Origin: Bacillus sp. ISL-34 | Lineage (GTDB): Bacteria > Bacillota > Bacilli > Bacillales > DSM-1321 | NCBI RefSeq assembly: GCF_018613325.1 | Contig: NZ_JAGGQJ010000027.1 | Span: 1-57,294 of the forward strand | Length of the DNA: 57,294 nucleotides | Reading direction: 5' to 3' | Part shown: piece by piece, positions 32,201-39,676 of the stretch | How positions within the stretch are numbered: the first letter of the stretch is position 1 | Layout: each line of letters starts with the position of its first letter | Program-made: the position numbers and the translations under genes | Notes under the pieces: generated by a model | Databases searched by the model: none | The model's input: the letters and a program-made list of their open reading frames with translations, nothing else | What the model was told of the DNA's origin: nothing

Positions 32201-32747
32201 GTATTCACAAATGTTGAAAGAAGCGGTAGATGCGAAACGTAATGACCAACCAGCCGAAGAAAAGAACACCCTTGAAATTGACGTTGAAGTGGATGCTTAT
32301 ATCCCTGATGCCTACATAATGGATGGACATCAGAAAATAGAAATGTATAAAAGGTTCAGAGGTATTGCTTCTCTTGAAGAAGTGGAAGAATTACAGGATG
32401 AAATGATTGATCGTTTCGGAGAGTATCCAGAAGAAGTTTCCTATTTATTCTTGATTGCCGAAATGAAGGTATATGCTGAAAAGGCCGGGATTGAAAGCAT
32501 TAAACAATTAAAGCAGGAAATCAGCATTACCCTCAGGGAAAAGGTCAGCAGCGATGTGGATGGACAAAAGGTGTTCGAGCTGGGATCGAAGTATGGCCGT
32601 ATGGTCGGCTTCGGCATGGACGGCAACCGAATGAAGCTGGTCCTGCACATAAAAGGCGTAGAACAAAGCAAATGGCTTAACATCTTATTTGAGATGACCA
32701 AGGGTTTACAGTATGTAAAAAAAGAGACGCAAGCCACAAAAAACTAA
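29211..32747 (+). CDS. mfd: Transcription-repair coupling factor Mfd
   Basis: 1178 residues (1177 in B. subtilis). Removes RNA polymerase stalled at DNA damage and recruits UvrA. UvrB-like N-terminal domains (1-350), RNA polymerase interaction domain (about 480-560, SYSELKIGDYVVHVNHGIGKY), then a RecG-like translocase: Walker A GDVGYGKTE, DEEQ box LIIDEEQRFG, TATPIPRTLHMS, and a C-terminal UvrA-masking domain. The open frame starts at 29139, but GAGAGGGGGGG before ATG 29211 and family length decide the start. Monocistronic. Confidence 0.98.
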   Translation: MNGLQNLFSKQDDVHSLIAGIDEGLKEQIVSGLTGSSRSLLLASVYEKTNRPILLVTHNLLQAQKFHEDLSSFIPEEELYIYPANELIAADLSVASPELRAQRVEALNFWAEGKKGIVIAPIPGVRRVLPPKDIWKRHQLAFNLGEDIELEPTLNKFIAMGYNRSEMVASPGEFSIRGGIIDIYPITEPNPIRIELFDTEIDSIRTFSSEDQRSIEKLKKVTIGPVSEALLETEHIERIITRLESGLSKSLKKLKDEKTKEQLVQTISYELEQLKMGNKPDKIFKYLSLAYEDPASLIDYLPVNGLVFLDEISRIQEINDSLEKEEAGWYTDLLSQGQIIHDIKLAHPMQELIMKSSRPFVYLSLFLRHVPHTNPQNILNFASKQMQNFHGQMNVFKAELERWKKGKYTVVILGQDEERVKKLHSVLADYDIEAAELFNANSILPGKVQILRGSLNSGFELPMQKFSIITETELFNKKSKKSIRRQKLSNAERIKSYSELKIGDYVVHVNHGIGKYLGIETLTINGVHKDYLNIRYQADDKLYVPVDQIDLVQKYVGSEGKEPKLYKLGGTEWKRVKSKVQSSVENIADDLIKLYAEREAAKGYAFSPDGDMQREFETSFAYNETEDQLRSIVEIKKDMERERPMDRLLCGDVGYGKTEVAIRAAFKAIMDGKQVAFLVPTTILAQQHYETLRERFQDYPISIGLMSRFRTKKQQTETIKGLKAGTVDIVVGTHRILSKDIVYRDLGLLIIDEEQRFGVTHKEKIKRLKTNVDVLTLTATPIPRTLHMSMLGVRDLSVIETPPENRFPIQTYVMEYNGSLVTEAIERELARDGQVYFLYNRVEDIARKAEEISMLVPDARVTYAHGQMTEQELEAVMFGFLEGEYDVLVSTTIIETGVDIPNVNTLIVNEADRMGLSQLYQLRGRVGRSNRVAYAFFTYRKDKVLTEVAEKRLQSIKEFTELGSGFKIAMRDLSIRGAGNILGAQQHGFIDSVGFDLYSQMLKEAVDAKRNDQPAEEKNTLEIDVEVDAYIPDAYIMDGHQKIEMYKRFRGIASLEEVEELQDEMIDRFGEYPEEVSYLFLIAEMKVYAEKAGIESIKQLKQEISITLREKVSSDVDGQKVFELGSKYGRMVGFGMDGNRMKLVLHIKGVEQSKWLNILFEMTKGLQYVKKETQATKN

Positions 32748-32829
32748 AATTGAATGATTGTCCTCGTGAAGAAATTTTTTTAGGTACCATGGTAAAAAAA
32801 TGCAACAAAAAGAAAAATTTTTTCAAAGT

Positions 32830-32858
32830 GCATAGAACTTACCATTAGAAAAATACTA
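32830..32858 (+). promoter_or_regulatory. sigma-G promoter of spoVT
   Basis: GCATA, 17 nt, AATACTA; close to the sigma-G consensus GhATR-n17/18-CATwmTA. spoVT is sigma-G-dependent in B. subtilis. Confidence 0.75.
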
Positions 32859-32935
32859 AGTACAATAGCTGGTGATGATTTTGCTACAAAATGAGGATTT
32901 ATCAAATCAATTAGATGAAAGTGAGGCAACATTAG

Positions 32936-33472
32936 ATGAAAGCAACTGGTATCGTTCGCCGAATTGATGATTTAGGAAGAGTCGTCATCCCGAAAGAAAT
33001 TCGCAGGACCCTCCGTATCCGTGAAGGAGATCCACTGGAAATATTTGTGGATAGAGATGGAGAAGTCATTCTTAAGAAATACTCTCCTATTAGTGAATTA
33101 GGCGATTTTGCAAGGGAATATGCAGAAGCTCTTTATGATAGCCTTGGAAACCCAGTTATGATTTGTGACAGGGATACTTACATTGCAGTGGCAGGCGGCT
33201 CCAAAAAAGAATACTTAAATAAAAGTGTTAGTGAACTAGTGGAAAAAATCATGGAAGAAAGAAATCCTGTCCTGGAGTCTCCAAACGGACAAGTTTCATT
33301 CGTTGATTCCAATGATGAAGAGGTCCAATCTTATACTGCAGCTCCAATCATTGCGAGTGGCGACCCGATTGGTGCCGTCTTGATTTTCTCTAAAGATAGT
33401 ACCATTGGTGAAGTGGAACAGAAATCGGTTGAAACAGCAGCAAGCTTCCTAGCTAGACAAATGGAACAGTAA
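32936..33472 (+). CDS. spoVT: Stage V sporulation regulator SpoVT
   Basis: 178 residues, as in B. subtilis. Forespore regulator that tunes sigma-G-dependent genes. The N-terminal AbrB-type domain (1-53, MKATGIVRRIDDLGRVVIPKE) resembles the AbrB encoded at 8.2-8.5 kb; the C-terminal part (about 56-178) is a GAF domain. GTGAGG lies 11 nt before ATG. Monocistronic with its own terminator. Confidence 0.97.
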   Translation: MKATGIVRRIDDLGRVVIPKEIRRTLRIREGDPLEIFVDRDGEVILKKYSPISELGDFAREYAEALYDSLGNPVMICDRDTYIAVAGGSKKEYLNKSVSELVEKIMEERNPVLESPNGQVSFVDSNDEEVQSYTAAPIIASGDPIGAVLIFSKDSTIGEVEQKSVETAASFLARQMEQ

Positions 33473-33504
33473 CCTTGGACATGCATTCATATTTTTAATG
33501 ATGG

Positions 33505-33532
33505 AAAGGGCAGCAATCGCGCTGTCCTTTTT
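33505..33532 (+). terminator. spoVT terminator
   Basis: AAAGGGCAGC/GCTGTCCTTT with a short loop, followed by TTT; 32 nt after spoVT. Confidence 0.82.
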
Positions 33533-33652
33533 GCTCTTTCTAAAAGGTTAACCGGATGGGAGCGGACATAATGAGGGGGATAATATTCTTTGAGGTGAAT
33601 ATGGAAATTAATTAACAGTATATCCGGGATTGAAAAATAACCACTAGAATTA

Positions 33653-33661
33653 TGCTATAAT
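33653..33661 (+). promoter_or_regulatory. Extended -10 promoter of yabM
   Basis: TGCTATAAT has the perfect hexamer with a TG-n extension. The only -35-like TTGAAA is too far (20 nt). It lies 33 nt before yabM. Confidence 0.55.
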
Positions 33662-33694
33662 AACTACCACATATGAGTGAAAAGGGGAAAAAGA

Positions 33695-35317
33695 ATGGCT
33701 GAAAAGCCTTATAAAACATCAAATGAACTTTTTCGAGGTGCGCTGATTTTGAGCGCAGCAGCAATTATCGTAAAAGTATTGAGTGCGGCCTATCGCATAC
33801 CTTATCAGAACATTGCGGGTGACGTCGGGTTTTATATCTATCAACAGGTCTATCCCTTTTACGGTGTTGCTTTTACATTATCAACACTTGGCTTTCCGGT
33901 AGTCATATCCAAACTTATTGCAGAACGGGAATCTTCCCAAAATGACTTTGCGGTCAAGGACATTTTAGTGACATCATTCGTCGTCTTAAGTTCGATAGGA
34001 GTCGTGATGTTTGCTGCACTGTTCCTTGGCGCTGAATGGATTGCTGGATGGATGAAGGATCCGCATTTAGCCGGCCTGCTGAGAATTGTTGCCTATTCCT
34101 ATTTATTAATGCCGATTTCATCTATTTTAAGAGGCTATTTTCAAGGAATAAACGACATGTTACCGACGGCAAGTTCGCAGGTCGCTGAACAATGCATCCG
34201 TGTATTGACGATATTGGTCCTTTCCACAATACTCGTGTATCAGGGCTACTCTCCTTATATGGTCGGCAAGGGGGCGGTCCTCGGTTCGATAACCGGCGGC
34301 ATAACTGGCCTGGTACTGCTTATTGCTTTCGTCATTTTAAGAGAAGAATGGAAGCTTTTTTTACGGATGAGAATCAAACCGGTAAATTTCATCAAAATTT
34401 CCAAAGTCCTGGTTTTCCAAGGGTTGGCCTTTTGCATAACTGGCTTGATCCTAATCTTGTTTCAGTTTGTCGATTCACTGCACCTGTATTCCCTGCTTAG
34501 GGAAACGGGGATGGGGGAAAAAGAAGCCAAAGAATGGAAAGGGGTATATGACCGAGGACAGCCTTTGCTTCAGCTAGGTACAGTCGTGGCTAATTCTTTT
34601 GCATTGGCGCTTGTACCTGTAATATCCGGATTCGTCCAGAGGAAAAGTGAACATGAATTGTTGAATAAGATCAAATTGGCGCTTCGTGTAAGTGCGACGA
34701 TAGGACTGGCAGCTGCGATCGGGCTGGTGGTGACGATGAAGCCTGTCAATCATATGCTGTTCACGGATGTTAAAGGGACAATTACTTTAGCAATTTTCTC
34801 TTTATCGATTTTATTCACATCCGTCATAATGGCAGAAGCGGCAGTGATTCAAAGTTTAGGCTATTCATTCATACCGGTGATCATTACGCTTGTGGGGGTG
34901 GTCAGCAAGTGGGCTTTGAACCTTGTTCTGGTGCCTCATTACAAAATCGCGGGAGCAGCCTCGGCAACAGTGCTTGCGTTTATGATCATGACTGTATTAT
35001 TTTATGTGGTATTGAGAGTACATATTAAAAAGACATTAATTGAAAAGAAACACGTGTTAATAATCTTGAAGAGTACGGTTTACATGGGTACGGCGGTTGT
35101 TTTATTCAATGGCTTATTCGAATGGGTGTCCTCAGGCGAGAGCCGGTTGCTAGCTACGATCCAAGCTTTGATCGGTGTAGGGATCGGTGCATCCGTTTTT
35201 GTGATGACCGCCCTTCGTGCAGGCTTATTTGGTGAAGAAGAACTTTCACTTATACCTGCAGGTTCAAAGCTTAAACGATTTATAATAACGAATAGGAGTA
35301 TACGAAATCATGAATGA
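33695..35317 (+). CDS. yabM: MurJ/SpoVB-like polysaccharide flippase YabM
   Basis: 540 residues, a MOP-superfamily transporter with about 14 membrane helices, related to SpoVB and the lipid II flippase MurJ. In B. subtilis YabM is one of several paralogs whose individual cargo is not settled. GTG 33677 opens the frame, but AAGGGG is spaced for ATG 33695. Its end overlaps yabN by 8 nt, so the two are cotranscribed, together with rqcP. Confidence 0.88.
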   Translation: MAEKPYKTSNELFRGALILSAAAIIVKVLSAAYRIPYQNIAGDVGFYIYQQVYPFYGVAFTLSTLGFPVVISKLIAERESSQNDFAVKDILVTSFVVLSSIGVVMFAALFLGAEWIAGWMKDPHLAGLLRIVAYSYLLMPISSILRGYFQGINDMLPTASSQVAEQCIRVLTILVLSTILVYQGYSPYMVGKGAVLGSITGGITGLVLLIAFVILREEWKLFLRMRIKPVNFIKISKVLVFQGLAFCITGLILILFQFVDSLHLYSLLRETGMGEKEAKEWKGVYDRGQPLLQLGTVVANSFALALVPVISGFVQRKSEHELLNKIKLALRVSATIGLAAAIGLVVTMKPVNHMLFTDVKGTITLAIFSLSILFTSVIMAEAAVIQSLGYSFIPVIITLVGVVSKWALNLVLVPHYKIAGAASATVLAFMIMTVLFYVVLRVHIKKTLIEKKHVLIILKSTVYMGTAVVLFNGLFEWVSSGESRLLATIQALIGVGIGASVFVMTALRAGLFGEEELSLIPAGSKLKRFIITNRSIRNHE

Positions 35318-36782
35318 GATTACGATAATGGGCCTTGGTGCAGGGGATTTAGATCAGCTTCCACTAGGGATTTATAAAAAATTGCTACAAACGGAACAAT
35401 GCTTCGTCAGAACGATTGATCATCCGGTAATCGGGGATTTGAAAAGGGAAGGGATCAATTTCACGGCGTTTGACGGGATATATGAAAAGCACGACCAATT
35501 TGAAGCGGTATATGAAGAAATTGCCGGAACATTATTGCAAGAGGCTTCAAACCGTTCCGTTCTATACGCAGTTCCGGGGCATCCTATGGTAGCGGAAAAA
35601 ACGGTTCAGCTTTTGCTCGAAAAGGGTCCGGCTCTTGGAATAGCCATTAAGCTGGAAGGCGGGCAAAGTTTCCTTGATCCGTTGTTTCAGGCTGTTAAAA
35701 TCGATCCGATTGAAGGGTTCCAGCTATTGGATGGAACAGATCTTTCACCAGATGATTTGCACATTACCCAGCATATGATAATCGGACAGGTGTATGACGC
35801 ATTCAGTGCGTCCAATGTGAAGCTGACTTTAATGGAAAAGCTACCGGATGACTACGAGGTATATATCGTTACAGCGGCAGGGAGCAGTCAGGAAAAAGTG
35901 ACAAAATGCGCTCTGTTCGAACTCGACCGTCAGCTGGAGTTAAGTAACTTGACGAGTGTTTATGTCCCGCCTGTTAGAGAAGAAGCTTTACGATATAGGG
36001 AGTTTTCTAAGCTGCGGCAGGTCATCGCGGAACTTAGAGGTCCTGACGGATGTCCTTGGGATAAGAAACAAACTCATGAAAGCTTGAAGAAATATCTAAT
36101 AGAAGAGGCATATGAGCTGATTGATTCCATCGACGAAGAGGACGATGAGGGCATGGTTGGTGAACTTGGGGATGTCCTGCTTCAGGTGATGCTTCATTCA
36201 CAAATCGGTGAAGATGAGGGCATGTTCACGATAGATGATGTGATTGAAGGCATTACGGCAAAAATGATTCGACGCCACCCACATGTATTCGGGGATGTTG
36301 AAGTGAACGGCGAGGAAGATGTATTGGTGAACTGGCAGAAAATCAAAGAAGATGAAAAAGGGAGCGAAACAAAAGCTCCGCAATCCATACTGGATGGGAT
36401 TGAGAAATCGCTGCCAAACTTACTTCGGGCCGAAGAGTACCAAAAAAGGGCTGCGAAGGTTGGATTTGATTGGGATGAGGTTGCCGAAGCCTGGAAAAAG
36501 GTCAGGGAAGAAGTGCAGGAATTGGAAGTGGAAATATTAAGTCCGAACAGGGATGTCGATAGAATAAAATCAGAGCTGGGCGACCTCTTTTTTGCGCTTG
36601 TCAACATTTCACGTTATTATGACATACAAGCGGAAGAAGCCGTCTACAAAGCAAACCAGAAATTCCACCGGCGTTTTACATATATAGAAGAGTGCATTCA
36701 AAAGGCAGACAAAAAGTTTGAGGATTATACATTGGAAGAACTGGATTCATATTGGGATGAAGCAAAAGCTAAAGGACTTTAA
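35310..36782 (+). CDS. yabN: YabN: tetrapyrrole-methylase-like domain fused to MazG pyrophosphohydrolase
   Basis: 490 residues (489 in B. subtilis). Residues 1 to about 220 are a tetrapyrrole methylase fold (ITIMGLGAGDLDQLPLG); about 230-490 are MazG NTP pyrophosphohydrolase, with the metal-binding ExxE motifs in LIEEAYELIDSI and LGDVLLQVMLH and a second, weaker MazG repeat. Probably removes non-canonical NTPs; the role of the methylase-like half is unknown. GGAGTA before ATG lies inside yabM. Confidence 0.93.
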   Translation: MNEITIMGLGAGDLDQLPLGIYKKLLQTEQCFVRTIDHPVIGDLKREGINFTAFDGIYEKHDQFEAVYEEIAGTLLQEASNRSVLYAVPGHPMVAEKTVQLLLEKGPALGIAIKLEGGQSFLDPLFQAVKIDPIEGFQLLDGTDLSPDDLHITQHMIIGQVYDAFSASNVKLTLMEKLPDDYEVYIVTAAGSSQEKVTKCALFELDRQLELSNLTSVYVPPVREEALRYREFSKLRQVIAELRGPDGCPWDKKQTHESLKKYLIEEAYELIDSIDEEDDEGMVGELGDVLLQVMLHSQIGEDEGMFTIDDVIEGITAKMIRRHPHVFGDVEVNGEEDVLVNWQKIKEDEKGSETKAPQSILDGIEKSLPNLLRAEEYQKRAAKVGFDWDEVAEAWKKVREEVQELEVEILSPNRDVDRIKSELGDLFFALVNISRYYDIQAEEAVYKANQKFHRRFTYIEECIQKADKKFEDYTLEELDSYWDEAKAKGL

Positions 36783-36799
36783 TTAAGGGAGAGATTTTA

Positions 36800-37069
36800 A
36801 TGTCGATGAGATTGGATAAATTCCTAAAAGTTTCAAGGTTGATCAAGCGCCGTACACTTGCGAAAGAGGTTGCGGATAAAGGGAGAATCACGATTAACGG
36901 ACAACAGGCCAAAGCAAGTTCGAATGTGAAAGATGGCGATGAATTGACTGTACGATTCGGTCAAAAGCTCGTTACGGTACGTGTCGATAAAATTCAAGAA
37001 ACGACGAAAAAAGAAGCGGCTGCGGATATGTATACCATCGTAAAGGAAGAAAAGCTAGCGGAGGAGTAA
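36800..37069 (+). CDS. rqcP: Ribosome quality control S4-domain protein RqcP (YabO)
   Basis: 89 residues. S4 RNA-binding domain protein that works with RqcH in adding C-terminal alanine tails on obstructed 50S subunits. MRLDKFLKVSRLIKRRTLAK is the family N-terminus. Two ATGs are possible: 36800 and 36806; AAGGGAGAG suits the first, while B. subtilis (86 residues) starts at the equivalent of the second. 17 nt after yabN. Confidence 0.94.
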   Translation: MSMRLDKFLKVSRLIKRRTLAKEVADKGRITINGQQAKASSNVKDGDELTVRFGQKLVTVRVDKIQETTKKEAAADMYTIVKEEKLAEE

Positions 37070-37080
37070 GGACAGGCTTG

Positions 37081-37110
37081 GTTCTAATTCCGCTCTTACA
37101 GACATACACT
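37081..37110 (+). promoter_or_regulatory. sigma-E promoter of yabPQ
   Basis: CATACACT at 37103-37110 fits the sigma-E -10 CATAyAhT exactly. GTTCTAATT at 37081-37089 is a plausible -35 with 13 nt between. The start near 37117 rules out ATG 37110 as the yabP start. Confidence 0.65.
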
Positions 37111-37145
37111 TGTACAAAATCAGTGGTACTGTGAGGGATGAAAAA

Positions 37146-37454
37146 ATGAGCCAATATATTGATCCGAATGCTGGTTACACAAAGGGAACGATCCAAGAGC
37201 ATGATGTAACGATGAAAGGCCGCCGTTTACTTGATATTACCGGCGTCAAACAAGTTGAAAGTTTTGATAATGAGGAGTTTCTGCTCGAAACTGTAATGGG
37301 ATTTTTATCTATCCGGGGCCAAAACTTGCAAATGAAGAATTTAGACGTTGATAAAGGCATCGTGTCCATTAAGGGCAAGATTTTCGACCTTGTTTATTTA
37401 GATGAGCAATCAGGGGAGAAAGCTAAAGGCTTCTTTGGCAAATTGTTCAAATGA
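37146..37454 (+). CDS. yabP: Sporulation protein YabP
   Basis: 102 residues (100 in B. subtilis). YabP/YqfC family, mother-cell sporulation protein needed with YabQ for cortex formation. HDVTMKGRRLLDITGVKQVESFD is the conserved region start. ATG 37146 is chosen: GTGAGGGA precedes it and the sigma-E promoter excludes ATG 37110. Its stop overlaps the start of yabQ (ATGA). Confidence 0.94.
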   Translation: MSQYIDPNAGYTKGTIQEHDVTMKGRRLLDITGVKQVESFDNEEFLLETVMGFLSIRGQNLQMKNLDVDKGIVSIKGKIFDLVYLDEQSGEKAKGFFGKLFK

Positions 37455-38083
37455 CCTTAACGATCCAATTTTATACGTTGCTTGCGATGATAGGCATGGG
37501 CAGTGGCTTTGGAGCTGCCCTGGATACGTATAGCAGGTTCCTGAAACGTTCAGAAAGGAAAAGGTGGATTGTATTCATCCATGACTTCCTTTTCTGGATC
37601 ATTCAGGGTCTCCTTATTTTTTATGTTTTGTTTTTAGTGAATGAGGGAGAGTTTCGTTTCTATTTATTTTTGGCCTTATTATGCGGTTTTTCAGCTTATC
37701 AAGCACTTTTAAAAGGTTTTTATCAACGTTTTTTAGAGTTTTTGATAATACTTGTGATAAAGTTGGCGAGATTTATAACGAATTCGGTTCACATGCTGAT
37801 ATTTGTTCCGATAAAATGGGTAATAGTATCTGTAATAGCTATCATCATCGGGATAGGAAAGCTCGTTTTAGCAATATTAAAATGGGCGGGGAAAATACTT
37901 CTCTTTATTTTGAATATATTATGGAGGCCATTAAAATGGATTCTGGCTTATATATGGAATTTATTGCCGGTTTTTGTTACGAAAAACGTCGGGAAGTTTT
38001 ATAATAAAGGAAAAGGGATTTTATTGAAAATAAAGAATTCTATATTTAGAACGCTAAATAGATGGAGAAATAAAAAGAAATGA
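37451..38083 (+). CDS. yabQ: Sporulation membrane protein YabQ
   Basis: 210 residues (211 in B. subtilis). Membrane protein with about five or six hydrophobic helices, first at residues 5-20, and a basic C-terminus. Needed for spore cortex; localises to the outer forespore membrane in B. subtilis. Overlaps yabP by 4 nt, so coupled translation. divIC follows after 13 nt. Confidence 0.93.
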   Translation: MTLTIQFYTLLAMIGMGSGFGAALDTYSRFLKRSERKRWIVFIHDFLFWIIQGLLIFYVLFLVNEGEFRFYLFLALLCGFSAYQALLKGFYQRFLEFLIILVIKLARFITNSVHMLIFVPIKWVIVSVIAIIIGIGKLVLAILKWAGKILLFILNILWRPLKWILAYIWNLLPVFVTKNVGKFYNKGKGILLKIKNSIFRTLNRWRNKKK

Positions 38084-38096
38084 GGAGCGATAAAAA

Positions 38097-38483
38097 ATGA
38101 GTAGCCTGCGTAAAAGGAAAGTGGCAAAAATAGAAAATCCCTACGTCGCTCAACAAGAGAAAAAAGTACAAACCGTAGAAAAAAAGAAGCGTGGTCTAAT
38201 GCGTAGATTAACTCTTTACTCAATTTTCGCAGCTGTCTTTTTGATTTTTGCCGTTTCAACCCTCATAACGCAAAATGTTGCACTGGATGAGAAAGTTAAA
38301 CAGAAGGAAGAATTGAAGGGAAAGTTAGCTGAATTGAAAAAAGATGAGACCCTTCTTAAAGAAGAAATCGTAAAGCTTAATGACGACGACTATATAGCGA
38401 AAATAGCCAGACGGGATTATTTCTTATCTGAAAAAGGTGAAATCATATTTACCCTTCCAAAAGGGAAGGAAGATAGTGACTAA
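38097..38483 (+). CDS. divIC: Cell division protein DivIC (FtsB-like)
   Basis: 128 residues (125 in B. subtilis). Bitopic septum protein: basic cytoplasmic N-terminus (1-42), one membrane helix (about 43-62), then an extracellular leucine-zipper coiled coil (about 65-100). Works with FtsL and DivIB to activate septal wall synthesis. The ARRDYFLSEKGEI block is conserved. GAGGAGCG precedes ATG. Essential, so must also be transcribed in vegetative cells. Confidence 0.95.
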   Translation: MSSLRKRKVAKIENPYVAQQEKKVQTVEKKKRGLMRRLTLYSIFAAVFLIFAVSTLITQNVALDEKVKQKEELKGKLAELKKDETLLKEEIVKLNDDDYIAKIARRDYFLSEKGEIIFTLPKGKEDSD

Positions 38484-38485
38484 TA

Positions 38486-38515
38486 TTGACACTGTTTTTT
38501 TACTTTCGTTATAAT
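38486..38515 (+). promoter_or_regulatory. yabR promoter
   Basis: Consensus TTGACA and TATAAT with an 18-nt spacer, starting 3 nt after the divIC stop. Confidence 0.82.
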
Positions 38516-38563
38516 ATAGAGTGAAGAGATTTTTTAACATTTCTAAGGAGGAACATTTTTTTT

Positions 38564-39019
38564 ATGTCAATCGAAGTAGGCAGCAAGTTACAAGGTAAAG
38601 TAACAGGCATAACTAATTTTGGTGCATTTGTAGAGCTACCTCAAGGTTCAACCGGTCTTGTCCATATCAGTGAAGTGGCTGATAACTATGTCAAGGATAT
38701 CAATGATCATTTAAAAGTGGGCGATACAGTTGAGGTGAAAGTCATCAATGTTAAAGATGGCAAGATTGGCTTGTCCATAAAAAAAGCGATAGACCGTCCT
38801 GAAGGTGAGCAAAAACCTGCATACACACCACGTCCGCGCCAAGGAAGAGGGAATGACAGCCGTTCCAAAGACTTCCGCTCGAAAGGTAATAGTTTCCAAC
38901 CCAAGGAAAACTTTGAGCAAAAAATGGCTAAATTCTTAAAAGATAGCGAAGACCGCTTAACGACCCTTAAACGTAGCACCGAAACGAAACGGGGAGGTCG
39001 AGGAGGACGACGCGGATAA
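38564..39019 (+). CDS. yabR: S1-domain RNA-binding protein YabR
   Basis: 151 residues. One S1 domain (about 1-72, SKLQGKVTGITNFGAFVELP), a low-complexity basic linker (about 75-115), then a conserved helix FEQKMAKFLKDSEDRL and a Gly/Arg-rich end. B. subtilis YabR is about 128; the extra length lies in the linker. Polyribonucleotide-phosphorylase-like S1 domain, precise role unknown. AAGGAGG before ATG 38564. Confidence 0.92.
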   Translation: MSIEVGSKLQGKVTGITNFGAFVELPQGSTGLVHISEVADNYVKDINDHLKVGDTVEVKVINVKDGKIGLSIKKAIDRPEGEQKPAYTPRPRQGRGNDSRSKDFRSKGNSFQPKENFEQKMAKFLKDSEDRLTTLKRSTETKRGGRGGRRG

Positions 39020-39079
39020 AACTGCTGCTGAAAATAATAGTTTAGCAACCTTTCTGTGAAATTATTCATAGTGTAGATA

Positions 39080-39110
39080 AAGGCAAGCTTGCCGGCTTGT
39101 CTTCTTTTAA
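39080..39110 (+). terminator. yabR terminator
   Basis: AAGGCAAGC/GCTTGTCTT (one G-U), then CTTTT. Modest T run. Confidence 0.65.
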
Positions 39111-39123
39111 TTATCAACGACAT

Positions 39124-39178
39124 AAAAAAAGCGCCTCTGTACACTTACTGTGATAAGTGTGCAGAGGCGCTTTTTTTA
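39124..39178 (-). terminator. tRNA operon terminator (bidirectional)
   Basis: A 24-bp inverted repeat with one mismatch: A7-GCGCCTCTG-ACACTTA and its complement, 6-nt loop. The A/T ends give a U run on either strand, so it ends the minus-strand tRNA transcript and can back up yabR termination. Confidence 0.9.
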
Positions 39179-39183
39179 TTTGA

Positions 39184-39255
39184 TGACCCGTACGGGATTC
39201 GAACCCGTGTTACCGCCGTGAAAGGGCGGTGTCTTAACCGCTTGACCAACGGGCC
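39184..39255 (-). tRNA. tRNA-Glu (anticodon TTC)
   Basis: 72 nt on the minus strand, starting GGCCCGTTGGTCAAGCGG. Anticodon loop CTTTCAC gives TTC. T-arm GGTTCGAATCC present, acceptor arms GGCCCGT and ACGGGTC pair. The 3' CCA is not encoded. Confidence 0.97.
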
Positions 39256-39275
39256 GTTTTTTTCATGATAAAGGA

Positions 39276-39349
39276 TAGCGGCAGAGGGGATCGAACCCCC
39301 GACCTCACGGGTATGAACCGTACGCTCTAGCCAGCTGAGCTACGCCGCC
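39276..39349 (-). tRNA. tRNA-Met, elongator (anticodon CAT)
   Basis: 74 nt on the minus strand, starting GGCGGCGTAGCTCAGCTGG. Anticodon stem-loop ACGGTTCATACCCGT gives CAT, and the 1-72 G-U pair and overall sequence match Bacillus elongator Met rather than initiator. No encoded CCA. Transcribed ahead of tRNA-Glu, 20 nt apart. Confidence 0.95.
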
Positions 39350-39381
39350 ATAATAGTAAGTGCTACTGAAGCACAAGTTAT

Positions 39382-39410
39382 ATCTTACATTCGTGAAGTA
39401 TAAATGTCAA
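39382..39410 (-). promoter_or_regulatory. Promoter of the tRNA-Met-Glu operon
   Basis: On the minus strand TTGACA, 17 nt, TAAGAT, ending about 33 nt before tRNA-Met. Confidence 0.82.
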
Positions 39411-39613
39411 CAAAAAAAATAAAGTTTGTCGGTTTCCATTTCCTGATTATTTATTCGTGTTATTTTCCGCAAAAATAACCTAAAAACTTTGCTTTTCTTC
39501 AAAAAAAAAAGAACACCCGTTTCTGTATTGGAAAAAAAGGCACAAAAACCTGTATACAAATGATTGTTCAAGAAGAATTTCGTCGAACGTTTTTCATATC
39601 CGCTTATAAAATT

Positions 39614-39646
39614 CTGACAAAAAAATAGACAAGCCCTCTATATAAT
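39614..39646 (+). promoter_or_regulatory. spoIIE promoter with 21-bp spacer
   Basis: CTGACA and TATAAT separated by 21 nt, the unusual spacing of Spo0A-activated sigma-A promoters such as B. subtilis spoIIE. TTCGTCGAA at 39579-39587 differs from a 0A box by one base, and TTTGTCAGA (minus strand) overlaps the -35. Confidence 0.75.
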
Positions 39647-39676
39647 AAAAATCACTAATACGAATGGGGTGTTGAA

